Translations under genes and position numbers: made by a program | NCBI GenBank assembly: GCA_911728435.2 | Contig: OU452205.1 | Span: forward strand, 1-64,000 | DNA: 64,000 nt | Source of the DNA: Apoderus coryli | Lineage: Eukaryota > Arthropoda > Insecta > Coleoptera > Attelabidae | Reading direction: 5' to 3' | The notes under the pieces: model-generated | The model's input: the letters and a program-made list of their open reading frames with translations, nothing else | The model's database searches: none | Told to the model about the DNA's origin: nothing | Part shown: positions 23,606-35,936 of the stretch, piece after piece | Layout: every line of letters begins with the position of its first letter | How positions within the stretch are numbered: the stretch's first letter is position 1

Positions 23606-26600
23606 ATGTATACTAAAATAGTAGAGCATAGTTTTTTGTGTTTAATGGTATTTATTTCCTGTTATCTAGTTGAGACTGAAACAAGTATTACGTTGGACGG
23701 AGTCCAGTGTGGTCAGAAACAATGTAAACTAAATGAATATTGCTCAGAATTTGATAAAACGTGTCAGTTGTGCACTAGTGTTTGCGAGAAAACCAATCAT
23801 AATTTTGATGTTACTCTTTGTATTGAGAAGTGTCAAGGTAGGTAGGTACCTAGGTACTATTAATTTGAATACATTTTTCCAGAATAGTATAGATAAATAT
23901 AATAAATCTAGTAAATGGTACAAAATAAAATAAGGGTAGGTAGGGCGGTAGGTACCTACGCCATGAATCTTAGTAGGATTCGGATTTTATTGCTAAAATA
24001 GCATAATATGTAGTCTGAAGTAAAGCACTTTTTCGTCGTTATAAGTATCATTTAGGTGCAAAACATCAGGTATTAATTTCTTTTTAATGCAAAAGTATGA
24101 TAAATTGTTATTTATTTTCACTGCGTAATGTATATAGGTACCTACCTATCTAAGTAACCTTGAGATATGCTTGGGAAATAGGTACATATCTAGACGCGGG
24201 ATACCTTTAGAAATATTACAATAAAATCACTTAAGGTATTAAACAAAAGATAGGTAGGTAGGTACCTATGTAACAAATATATGACACAAATCATAATAGT
24301 TAGGTAACTACCTATATCAAATGAAGTTAGGTTTTTAAACGGGATAGGTAGGGTTGTTGCAGATTTGAATTGTAGTAGGTACGTATCATAGAATAATGTT
24401 CATATTGGTACGTATATTTCGCATACCTAGGTAGGTACCTACCTACGTTTAATTAACAATCATGACTTACCGTTATCAAGAATTCACGCGAGGTGAGGGT
24501 GTCACAACAGTGAACTTTGGCAAAGTCGCGTGATTTTATTAACAACATTAAGCCATAAAATAATTTAAATCTCAGCTTTTATGAAAAAATTTTTTTTCGA
24601 ATTAGGTAGGTAGGTAGCTATAGGTACTTAGATAGGTCTTAAAAAAAGGCAGTACAAAACAAAACGTAAATTAAGTGCAGAAACATAACACTTGTGTAAG
24701 GGTAATATCAGTAAATTAAAATAAAACCCGATAATAATGCAAATAATTGAATTTAATCCGTTTGGTACAACATTTTTTGTTCGACTATTCTTTATTAACA
24801 TAATCATCTAACTAACTGATCACTCTACTTTTGGCATCCAAATTGAAACTTGTACATTCTGGTCAAATTAAAATAAATGGATAATAAAATATACATGCCT
24901 GTTTCATTAATCATTAATACCAAAACTTCAGTCCAACATTAATGTACCTATCTTTGATTTAGATTAGTAAAGTTTTAAATTAGGTAGGTACCTACATTAT
25001 CTGTTTAAGGAAAATCTAATAATTAGGGTAGTTAGCTATCACTAGAAAGATAATTTTGTACCCTTTAAATTATATGTTATTCGAACCACTTTTAATTAGT
25101 AATATTAGGGATGTATATATACCTACTAGAACGTTAAACATGGAAAATATGCTTGTCCCTCTGTGAAGCAAAATTGACGTTTGTGAGCATTCTTGCGCTT
25201 AATTTTACCTAAAGAGGATATGCCAAGTGCATACTTTTCTTGAGACCACCTTGTATAATTATTTTAAATAGACTACCTACTTAAGAAGCAAATGATTACT
25301 TATGACTTTATGACCGTTTGCACCAACAATATTAGGCCACAGCATAAAGATATATTATGCTGTGAATAGGCAGCACCTAACGTTAGGGAAAGAATAAGCA
25401 GTGCAAACAAATTACAAGGTTTATTCTTTCCCTAATTTTAGGCGCTGCTTAAAACTGTTGGTGCAAACGTTCTTTTATTTGATTTTTCAGACTACTTGCA
25501 TGAAATTCGATATGGCGGTGCTGATGCAACCAGTATTAAAAATTTGTCATGTATGTATTATACCTATGCTATGGTTTCGCGATAAATAATACAAGTTTTT
25601 ATTAATTTACAGTGACTGTGCAAAAGCTTACCACTATAGCTGTGGTAGCGCTTACTCTAGTCTGTATATTAATGATACTGTTTATCACAACAGTTTGTAT
25701 TGGTATCTACAAATGGAAGCACAAAAGGTTTTCTTTGGATGCAATTATTGTCAATTTTTGCGGCAAAGTAAGTAAAATAGTTTATTCTAATTCATAATTA
25801 AAATATTGATTTTCATAGGAACTAGCGATCTGTAGATATATAATACAAGGTGTTACAAGAAAGTTTATATATACAGTTTAAAACTTGCCGCCCGCCCCGA
25901 ATAACTCGTTATCGAAAGTGGACACGATTTTCTGCAAAACCATGTATTTTGCTTTTGAGGGAAACTTCGAAACCACTGTTGGTTGAATTTTGTGTTCGAC
26001 GCCTTCAGCCACAGCCACCCCCAATTTTATAATTTTAAATATCACCCCCTGTCTTGAGACATATCATTTTAAGTAGCTTAAAAAGTTCTCTCCGTATACC
26101 TACCAAGAATAAATAAAATTGTTTGATCTGAAATAGAGGCATAGGTACTTACATTAAAGTAACGGTTTATTTATTTTGATAGGTACATCAAATATAAAGT
26201 TTATTTTGAGACATGTATAAATATGTTATTTAGCCGATAACATTTTTTCGCTATTCTAATCTGGTCATTAGTAACTAGGTGCATTGAAGTATAAATTACT
26301 AACTAAAGAGACCGTAAATATAACAACTATATTCGATGCTGAAGATCAAAGCAATACAGGATGGTCCAATGAAAAGTATACTGTGATTTTGCTTTCACAA
26401 AAAAATGAAAAGCTAGTTGCAAGCTTTTGATTGATTGGACCTCTCTCTCTGTATACTCTGAATATTAACTCAAATTGCACAAATATTTTCGAAATTAGTA
26501 GCATACAGGCAAAAGTAAGAAACAATACCTAACTTGTATGCAACATAAAAATGTGATACTTTTATTTCCTTTATTTATATAACATTGTTAATTTTTAGCA

Positions 26601-26808
26601 ACAGCAAGAAACATCTTCGAAAAATCACAATTCGACCTACAGAAACAAAGAGACAATGTCACCAAATTTGAAACTAGACATTCCATCGCCCACTGCTAAT
26701 TCGGTAGACCACAGTCCGGAAACCACGACAACATCAATAACAAGGCGGCCTGCTGAGGATAGCACATTAGATTATTCTTACGATAATCCCGTTATGAAAT
26801 GCAATTAA
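23606..26808 (+). CDS. grnd: Grindelwald-like TNF receptor, four exons
   Basis: Grindelwald is the single-pass receptor for the insect TNF Eiger and activates JNK signalling. Exons are 23606-23837, 25491-25550, 25613-25767 and 26599-26808, with phases 1, 1, 0 and GT-AG borders, giving 218 aa. Exon 1 has a signal peptide (MYTKIVEHSFLCLMVFISC) and a compact TNFR-like domain with eight cysteines between QCGQKQC and CIEKC, including CSEFDKTC and the ETNHNF-like KTNHNF. Exon 2 adds DYLHEIRYGGAD. Exon 3 holds the transmembrane helix (TIAVVALTLVCILMILFI), then a basic stop-transfer KWKHKR. Exon 4 is a Ser/Thr-rich tail ending TLDYSYDNPVMKCN, a family-typical acidic/aromatic C-terminus. A polyadenylation signal AATAAA lies at 26909. 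Reconstruction across introns is mine, but the phases fit exactly. Confidence 0.88.
23838..25490. repeat. grnd intron 1, dense TAGG/CCTA palindromic microsatellites
   Basis: The 1.65-kb first intron is littered with short runs of TAGG and CCTA joined as palindromes (ggtaggtacctac types), for example near 23838-23860, 23935-23960, 24130-24150, 24250-24270, 24425-24450, 24605-24620 and 24985-24995. The 5' splice donor itself sits in such a run (gtaggtaggtacctagg). The rest is AT-rich and featureless except for the foldback element at 25315-25469. Confidence 0.8.
25315..25469. mobile_element. Foldback MITE next to grnd exon 2
   Basis: A 155-bp palindromic element. The outer arms cgtttgcaccaaca (from 25315) and tgttggtgcaaacg (to 25469) are exact complements. 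Inner arms pair gcagcacctaacgttaggg and agaataa with ttattctttccctaatttt and ggcgctgc. It ends 21 bp before grnd exon 2, leaving only the polypyrimidine tract and acceptor outside. No transposase is present. Confidence 0.75.
25832..26060. repeat. Dispersed repeat copy in grnd intron 3
   Basis: This stretch contains tttaaaacttgccgcc, aataactcgttatcg and gattttctgcaaaacc. Diverged relatives lie at about 56240-56357 and, in reverse orientation, at about 62486-62550. The shared blocks (aaaacttgcc, aataactcgt) mark a medium-copy repeat family of unknown class. Short open frames inside it are accidental. Confidence 0.55.
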
Positions 26809-29144
26809 AATGATATTACCTAAGTACGAAAAAGTATATCACATCACTACACTGCGTGTTTTTTTAGACCGTCTATTAGAAGGATTTTAACGTGCGATTG
26901 GAATATGCAATAAAATACAGATACAACTGAATGGAGAAGGGTCCTTAACCATATGCCCGCTCGCAGATTGTTTTACGTGTGCCTGCCGCTATGTAGTCTA
27001 CATTTGATCATTCGATATACGATATTTTTAGTGTGGCGAGATATTTCAATATTTTTTGTACATTACGTGGAGGACGTATATAGGTACGCCTTTACCCTAC
27101 ATGTATTAATTCTAGTTATTCACTTCGTGTCATTCTTCATAGTAATCACTATTTGACTAAACAGCGTTTTCTGCAAACCATAAGCAATTTTGAAATTAAT
27201 TTTACACACACGCGAATCATACCCAAAATCTCGATTAGAATTCACGAAACCCAAATTTCAGGATCACTTTCTACATCGCTCACATTCACGCTACGGCCTT
27301 CTTCAATCTCAAGCTGCACACGCTCGATGTTTCTCATTGTTTCTGTGCTCGATGGTCTGCTAGAACGAGAGTCACTGTTCGACCTATTACTTGTACCATT
27401 TTTTGAGTCTTGGCCATACACTCGTCCCCAAAAGTTTTTTGCAGCATTTCGATAGTGTCCCCTACTATCCCCGGCTCTAAGGGTTAAATTATTTTATTGA
27501 GAACGCTCTACTGACAAGGAACAATATTCAATTTCGTATTCCAATTGCATTACCACAAAATGAAATAGTTGTAAGTTTTGCCGACTGTTATATAAAACTA
27601 GTCTAGGTATTATACTCGTACTTTATTCCGTTATATCGGTAAACAAGTTATAATTTTAAGCTGTAGTTAGTCTCCGTCCAAAAAAAAAATTGTTACATTC
27701 CTTATAAGTACTTAATGAATGAGATATTTAAATAAAAGTTATTTATTATGTTTGTTTGGATTTATGTTACATTATATTGCACTTACGACCTTTTGTCATA
27801 TTTTTAATAGAAAACGCATTTTGATTTTCTACCCTTATCTTCTATTCCGCGGAATTAAAAACGCACCCTTGTACATTGTATTAAATTTCCTCAGAATATC
27901 CTATTTTAATGAAATTCCTTTAAACAAACAGATAAAATATCAAGTTATTAAAAAATAATATAATATTAATAAATTAATGCACAATACCAACTACAACAAA
28001 TTTATTGTACATTTCTAAAACGTCCTTTTTGTTTTACAAACTTTTAATAATTGTTCAAAATAGAAACACTTTGAATTTGCTGATACAAAAACATAGTTGA
28101 AACAAATATATCAGCTGATGCTACTACACTTCTTCGTCAATCTCCTAGTCATTGAATTTGAAATATAATGTAGGTAGGTAGGTACTACGTGTAATTTATT
28201 TTATGGCCTGAAAAAGAAACAAATTATTTGTATACATATTTAGCTTTCGACTGGGTCAAAATACATATTTGATCCAATTTCTCAAATATAAATAGGTAGG
28301 TACAATATTTAAACAATCAAGTTTAATTTTAGTTTATATCTGTGGTAACTATGTCAAATTTTGATCAAATCCTAGTTGGCATCGTTTACTCACTGTTTAG
28401 TTATCGCTGGTGAACTGCCAACGTCAAACCAAAACAATGACATTTGACACATCGTTTTTGGTAAACTAATGCCTTTTTACAAATACACTAAGATTCTATC
28501 GAATTTAGCTTATACACTGTTTTGAGGATGTGGAAACGCAGAAAGGATTGTACTGTTCATTCAAATGGGGATTACTTTGAATTTATTGCGATTTACTGAA
28601 ATCCAATTTTGATCCATTGAATAAAGGGCTTTTCTGGTAATGAGTTTATGATATACTTATCTGATTTAATATAATACCGAGATTATTGTTAGTATCGGTT
28701 AACAAAGTAATTACTCTTGGCCATACATATGCCAAAATGGTTGTGTGGGTAAGATTTGTCATGAAATAAAGATGTCTTTATTGTTTAAGGATATTTAGTA
28801 AAGTACTTTTATAATTACTTGTAGCCCGAAAATATTGATATTTATGATAAAATACCTCAAATTAAACAAAGGATAGTAATCAGCTAAAATGAAGTCAATG
28901 TATTATGTAAACGTCAATATACCAATGTAAATGTGAGTCCGTTTCATGTAGTTTGTCATATGAACTTTGTGTTTAAGACTTAGTGATTGCGTGATTTAAT
29001 TAGAATAAGTGTAAATTAATTGTTATTATTTATTAGATCATATTTCATGTTTGAAGAGGTAATATTCCCGGCAGGGAAAGTAATTTCGTTGGAATAATAA
29101 ATATTAAAATTTGTTATATCCGTTACGAGTTTTACCCAGAACCG
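26809..29144. other. Intergenic between grnd and DNAJC11
   Basis: AT-rich DNA between convergent genes: the grnd 3' end on plus and the DNAJC11 3' end on minus. Apart from the mariner relic near 27245-27480 and a TAGG run near 28170, nothing is recognised. A minus-strand AATAAA (tttatt at 29029-29034) is a plausible DNAJC11 polyadenylation signal. Confidence 0.5.
27245..27480 (-). pseudogene. Mariner-type transposase N-terminal relic
   Basis: On the minus strand one frame reads DTIEMLQKTFGDECMAKTQ and another continues with DSRSSRPSSTETMRNIERV. Together they match the helix-turn-helix start of mariner-like transposases (EMLQ-AFGDE / KTQ / GRPSTS / NIERV). A frameshift separates the two pieces, and nothing of the catalytic domain follows. 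It is a short dead fragment. Confidence 0.55.
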
Positions 29145-32100
29145 TTACAAGATCTCTGACTTACTTGTTTTTGGCAGCCTTAAAGGTTCATTATCCAATA
29201 TAGTAACTTCATGTGGTTGTTCTCTATAGTTGTATATAACATGTAACTGCTTCTCTTCACCAAAGGCAGGATCGAAAAATCCAGGAAGTTCACTCTGAAA
29301 AATGATAATTCTATGAATAGCTTGTGGTTAGACTTTCTATGTAGAATTTATTTGCTTCGTATCAAAATAATAGAAGAATTAAAGTTAAAAAATGGTTATT
29401 TAATACAATCACATTTAATTATTTAATGATGTACCTACTGTACACAGACATAATATTACCTTTGAACTTTCATAAATAACTAATTTACTATCTTTGACAA
29501 GACACTGGATAGGAATCGTAACATCTAATATGTTATTTGATAACTCTGCATCACCTGCTTCTGTAAACAAGATAACAAAGATAAATATTATGTTAGAGAG
29601 GAGGCCGCTCTCAAAATTACCTGGTTTGACTAGTTGACCATATATAGCCTTAACAATCACTAATCCTTTCTTTTTCTCTTCATCCAATTTATTTCGATTG
29701 TAACTAGCCATCATTAGGTCTTGGGCAGCAAGAGCTTCTCGTCTTTTCTCCAACAATTTATTGAAATTGTTCTGTTTTTGTTTTTCCACTTTTTTCGTTT
29801 TCTCTTCTCGTAAGAATGGTTCCACAAAACCCTTCTTTACCACAATGTAAACTATTAGAGGCACAATAGTCGCATAAAAAATTGGTGCAGGCATAACTTC
29901 CTCACATAAAAGTATTGGAAAATTATAGGTTTGTGACGCTCTAGTTAATCTGAAATAATTCAATAAACAGTCAAAAAATATGTATTTACTATTTTCAATA
30001 CATAACAATAAGTTGTCCATCCGGGAAAGACCGCGAAAAGGTACAATTCGGAAAGTTGTGAAAAATTAGAGTTAATACAGCATGTTGTGGTACCAAAATT
30101 AAGACCCAAAAAACTTTCGGTCTATATCGGAATCAGATGTAAAAAGGTTAAATTTTTGGATTCAACGTAAAATTGTATGGATATTTGGTGCCTTTTTATG
30201 TCCTAAACCTAAGTCGAAACGTTTTTAACATATTTCAGCTGTTATATCAGATATGTCATTGGCTTCAATTCAATTAAAATATCCTATATATATACCAAAT
30301 AAAGTAGCCTATGCGAAGTTTCTCGAGATTGAAAAACGATATGAAATTAGAATTTGAACTGACTAAGAATTTCCAGAAATACAGACTAGGGTGTCTTACA
30401 GAGGCTGTCCAAACTTCTAATGGGTTACTTTATTCGGTATGCCCTGTATAAGTTGACATAGTTTTTCGGTATAATTGGAAATATTACCACCTTGAAAATA
30501 TTTTGAAAGTCTGGTCCGCACACACCTCTACATCCCTAAAATTTTCAAAACTGTCCCATTAATACATACTTTTTCGAATATGTACCGCACTCTTTACACG
30601 AGGGACACCTTATAAACATATAGTCAGAAGTAGCATTCGTACTTTCTAGGGTAACTGTGTACATTATAGTGGACATCGAAGAAGTGTTTTACTAAAATAG
30701 TTTTACATTTTGTTTTAATACAGGGAAACAAACCTTATTTTCAATTTGACGCCTGAAGGTACACCACAAACAACAGCAAAAGATAAATTGCTATATCTTG
30801 TTATCTTCTTTTCAGCTCCATATTCAACAACACCTCCAAAAGTACCAGCTCTAAAAATGGTAATTGGAATAATAAAGTAATTACATTAATACGACATCAA
30901 TACTGATCCAAACTATACAGTAATTATTCTAGGCGTGAACATAATATTCTAAAGACATAATATTCTGCGGATAATAGTGTCTAATTAATTAATTACAGAA
31001 CAGAATGAAAATTATTCTTCCACCAATCTCCATGTATATTAGCGTGTATAAATATAAATTTTAGAGCAAAATGAATGCTTGTTGTTTTTGAATAAATTGA
31101 AATAATCAACTTAATTTTCGAAGTTAGAGACTAATTACCTTAATGATACTTTGTATGTTTCTTACTTTATGGCTATTTTCAATTTTAACTCCTGTGATAA
31201 CATTTTTCTAGTATATTGCAATTGAACAAACGAATGTGGTAGTCCCACTTGAATGGAAAAATTGTAACGATTCCTTTCTGTAACAACATCCAAAAAAAAC
31301 ATTACTTTCATCACAACCGCACGAAGAACTGTAGGAATTATACTATAAAATTTTGTTTCTGATCTTCAGTCCCAACGAATTTATGATGAGAAAATTAAAA
31401 ATTTAGGTAAGAAAAGCCGTATTTCTAAGATTTATTTTTTACTTTTCAAATATATGGGTATTGACCTTGAAACCTAAATACAATTTTCGTCTGCGGCATA
31501 TTATTTTTACCCCTAGAATCCACTTGTCCCGCTTTTATAGATTTCAAACCTGGCAACCCTTCTTTCAGTAATATCAATAAAATCATTGATTTCAGTAAGT
31601 TTCGGAACATAGCCTCTGTCACTGACTATGCCTGTACTCACCTGTATCTCTAATGATTTGCGTTGAAAATAAAGAACGTAACCCTCCATGATATGATACG
31701 TATCCAACAGAATGTTTATCGATTTGCATTGCCAATGCTAAAAAACGAACATACACGTTATATTATTGGACAAAATAACATTTACATGAATTTTTCACAA
31801 AAATTTCTAAGAGATTTTATTCTAGAAATTTACAATCGTAAGAGGTGTCCAAATGATGTTAAAGAAATAACATTGTTAACCATTTAAGCAATTTAAAAGA
31901 CCTTCACAATAAAGTTTAAAATATCAGTTAATTTACAGGAAAATGTTAAACAACAATATTCCAATACAATCCTGTAAATAATGGGGAATATAAAAGTGAA
32001 AACTCTGGATAGTGTATTTACTTGACATTATTCCTGGTCGTATCCCTTCAGGTGTGAACTGCAACACTGTCCCGCCGTTCCAAAAAAATCTTTTAGTTAA

Positions 32101-34612
32101 TGTCCTAAAACCTTTAAAAGACAATGCAGCACCACTACCTGAAAGAAAAATAATCTTATATTTATAGCTTTATTTCAAAATTGCTCACACACACACGTAT
32201 CCTTTGAAGGTTAGTACTAAATAAAAATCATATGGAAAAAAATCTAGTAACGCTATCTATGTGTCATCTGACGGATTTATTGAATGACCTAATATTCGGA
32301 AACACGATAATATAAGGTGCTCTTTAAGAAAATTTATAAAAGTGAGCAACACCTTCACATTTTATCGAAGATTGGACGTCATAACCACATAGATACCTAC
32401 CGATGTTGCGTCACCCGTTATGACGCTTTTAAACAAGTCGTCGCTGATGTCATACATTTCTTTTGGTCAAAATTTAGCAACTTCTTGTGCAAACATTTAT
32501 TTCTCTTCCAAATTGTGTCGCTGCCCAAACATATTTTAATATTACGCTAATCTCGTAGCAATTCAGAGTGACTAACTACATGATCCCTACATGAGTATAA
32601 GTAACGACTTACCTGCCGTCATTTCTACTTCCGCCCAACTTTTGTGTGAAAAAATGTGTCGCCAACTCAAATTAACCCCACCACCTCCTGTCCCATTTTG
32701 TGTTTGAAGTTGTCCCGATAATGTGCAAGTGTCCTTTTGAGTTAACGGAAAGTCCACAGATTGTGAAAACTGCATTGCAGACACTTCAATATTTGGAATC
32801 GCAATTAGAGAATCACTGCAAAAGAGTTTATAGTTTCCCTTAAAAAAAATTGATGAATGCTTCTCATGATGTCGATATTTAGAGATTGATTAACAAAATT
32901 AATTGGGAAAGCCAAATTTCGCAGGCCAACTCACACTGGTCTGTTTGAGTCAACTCTCAATTCTCCCCTCAAGACTTGCCCCATTGACTTTCTTATGCCC
33001 CTGATGCAATTTTTTTATTGCTGTCGGAGGCAACTTCCCGCCTGAATTATTATTTTTTCGCTAGGGCCTCATGTTGTGCAGCGTAGCGCCTTAAGGAGGC
33101 CAAACAGATGGCAATCTGAGCAAGACTTATGGGTCAGTAAGTAGGATGTTGAACAATCTCCCAGTTCAGTTTTCTAATGGTATCTGTCGTATGCGGTTTT
33201 GCGTATTGTGAAGCAAAATCACAGTTTTGTCAAAAATCCACTACGTTTACTGCAAATGGCAGGCTTCATTTTGATTTCCAACATGTAACTCGGTAATATT
33301 GACTGTTCTCCAGAAAAAGAGCTTTGCGAGTCTCAAAAAAGTGTTTGCACTGGGATTGTCTGAAATAAAAGTTGCGGGGCCAAAAAAACTGGTTCAACAA
33401 CGGGCAGTAGAGATACTAGGAACATATTCCTAAAAAGGAACATGGTAAACAATTCATAAGTGGGGCAAAGCACTCAGCGCACTGAAAATCCTACTATCAA
33501 TAAGCACATATCAGCACTGATAAAACACCTAAACAAAATGGGGCGTAATAGTAATATTGACTTAACAACACTTGCGTAAACTATTTCGCAGCAGTGAACT
33601 TACTCTTCATATTCATCCAATAAATCCTCATCATATGGATTAAATAAATCAGTAGCATTAATAGTTATTGTTACATTTCCGCTGGGGTTTGTTGCTTGTT
33701 TCTTCTTTCTCTCGGCTCGTTCAGCTGCCAACTGCTCATATTCTGCCCTAATTTCTGCTGGTGTCTTGGTCCTTTGCACTATTTCCCATCCTTCAGTTTC
33801 CAATCCCTTGGTACCCAAGGAATCATATATTGCACGTTGATGTGGATCTGATAACACTAAAAAGTAAATAAATATTTACTTATCGACAGTCAAAGATATT
33901 TCAATCAGCAAACCAGCTGTGATAATAAAACGAAAAATACGTCACAGAAATCAAAAAATTAAAGCTCTTAAAGAACAGCCACTTCAACTGCCAATAAAAT
34001 TGATTTTAATTAGTAGGTTTCAAGCAAATAGCAGAGACGACTTTTGCTTCTGTGAGGTTTAACGTAGATGTTATTCACTTTATAAAACCAGTTTTCATTT
34101 TAACTCTTAATAGATAATTTTTTTATGTTTAACTGGAACTTTTCGTTTTATATCATCTATTCTGACTGTAGTGTAGGTACCACAACTGATGGTTCGTTCC
34201 AAAAGCCATTTTTAGCCGTTCCATGGTTATTGCAAATGGAAACAATACATTTCACGAATTTAGAGACGGCTATTATGCCTAATTATACATATTATCTTGA
34301 ACATTTCTTTCACATTTAGGTACCCCAACCTACCTAATTTGAATGAACTCACCTTCATATGCGCGTTTTGTTTTGTTGAACAATATTTCAGCTTTTTCTT
34401 TTGATGCAGGATCTGTATGTTTGTCAGGATGATAAATTCGACTCAACCTTCTATAAGCATTATTTATTTCTTCTTTGGTCGCCTACAATTAGGTATTAAA
34501 TTATATTATGTCGCAACTAATCTAAAATACGTAAACCAACCTCTTTAGGAATGTTTAGGAATACATAATAATTCTCCTCGGCAACATTTTCATCATCAGA
34601 ATCCGGGTCCAT
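29145..34612 (-). CDS. DNAJC11: DnaJ homolog subfamily C member 11, eleven exons
   Basis: DNAJC11 is a J-domain protein of mitochondria, associated with the MICOS/SAM contact that shapes cristae. Exons in transcript order are 34541-34612, 34353-34482, 33604-33856, 32613-32815, 32022-32138, 31642-31737, 31166-31277, 30734-30850, 29621-29949, 29460-29560 and 29145-29294. All phases agree and the sum is 559 aa, the same as the human protein. The J domain covers about residues 14-80 ([19 protein letters not shown] with the HPD loop, [16 protein letters not shown]). Next come [10 protein letters not shown] and [11 protein letters not shown], then the beta-rich middle ([25 protein letters not shown]). 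The C-terminal DUF3395 region contains [34 protein letters not shown] and [12 protein letters not shown]. Start chosen at the only in-frame Met before the J domain. Divergent from Leo1. Confidence 0.95.
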
Positions 34613-35936
34613 TATGAGGTTACGTTTTCTTTATAATACAATTTATTTACTGATACCTAAAAGGAGACAAAAATACTCTTAATTAGGACTAGGCCCGAAG
34701 CCACTTTCTAAACCAATTCTAGATTTACAGCCTCTAGAGCTCGGGGTTTCAACAGACTTAAATTAAATAACGATAACCTACAAAATTCCAAATATATTTA
34801 TAATTTATATACATAGAACATTGAATATAGAGAAATAAATCGCTCAAAAGTGAGAAGTAAAGATGGCGGACGATAGGGCGCGGCCATTTTGATGTTCTAC
34901 TACAGGGGAGTCTTAAAAAGTACTTAATGCTCATAGCTTCTAGCGATAATAATATAAAATATTATAAGGATTATAATAATATATAGAAGATACCCATGGT
35001 ACATTCACATTCGACCATGTATGTGGGAAAAGCTAATGTTGCCACATTTAAGATATAAAAAATATATTGAGTATTATAATTTGGCAGTAATAAAACCAAC
35101 AATTTTATCATCTCTTTCATAATGATATAGAAAAATGTTAGATTATTCCAATATTTTTTTCTCACCACCATAAATATATTAATTTTATGTATCTTTTGAA
35201 CATGCTATATAGTATAAAAATGAAAAATTTGAAGGCAATAAAATAACTTGGCAACAAAACCACATCAAAATGTCGGTTTCTTTATCTCCCTTTATTCCGT
35301 TGCGCAATCGGATGCGCATACGGTTTTGAGAGATATAGTTCCATATATAATTTTTTTTCTCTATGTAATACAGTGAGTGCCTCCTCTTTGCTTGTCACAG
35401 TTTAGAGGTGTCATGTTACCACAAAACCATAGGGATGTTTCATGTTTTGTGCTTGTTACCATTGTTGTTTATAAAGACAATGACAAATGACACTTATTAT
35501 TTGAAATCGGATTGCTGTTGGAGATATGGCTAGAGGACAAGAATAGAAAATTTTTATTCCAGGAGCTAAAGTCTTAGAGTATAAGAAGAATAACAATTTT
35601 GTTGGTTATGTGTTATGTATATTGTAATCACAAAACATACCCGTTTTGTAATTATTTGGTATTTATTTAGTTAGTGTCATGTCTCATCATTGCCTTTATA
35701 AGACAATGGTCTCATAAAGAAAAAGAACATTTTATTAAGGTTATCTCTGGGTAGTCTTTTCTGTGCTTGTGTTTTGGAAAGTTATGTAGTTAAGACTGTA
35801 AAAATGATTAATTACGTATCTACGTTTAGTGTTTAATTTTTCAATTCATAAAAATCTAAGAATCATCAAGTATATTTGCGTTGAACTTTTACATGTTATT
35901 TAATTCGTGAACTCCTAGAGTTTAGGTTTTCTTAAT
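34613..35936. promoter_or_regulatory. Intergenic region between divergent DNAJC11 and Leo1
   Basis: 1.3 kb separate the two start codons, which point away from each other, so the promoters of both genes must lie here or in unseen upstream exons. I see no TATA box in convincing position. The sequence is AT-rich, with short repeated words (cacaaaac / gttttgtg near 35420-35455 and 35630) but no gene. Confidence 0.4.

Noticed and set aside
24130..24450. Interstitial telomere repeat
   Set aside because: The units are TAGG/CCTA palindromes, not the 5-bp TTAGG insect telomere repeat.
27719..27958. 79-codon frame between grnd and DNAJC11
   Set aside because: AT-rich hydrophobic translation with no domain; chance open frame.
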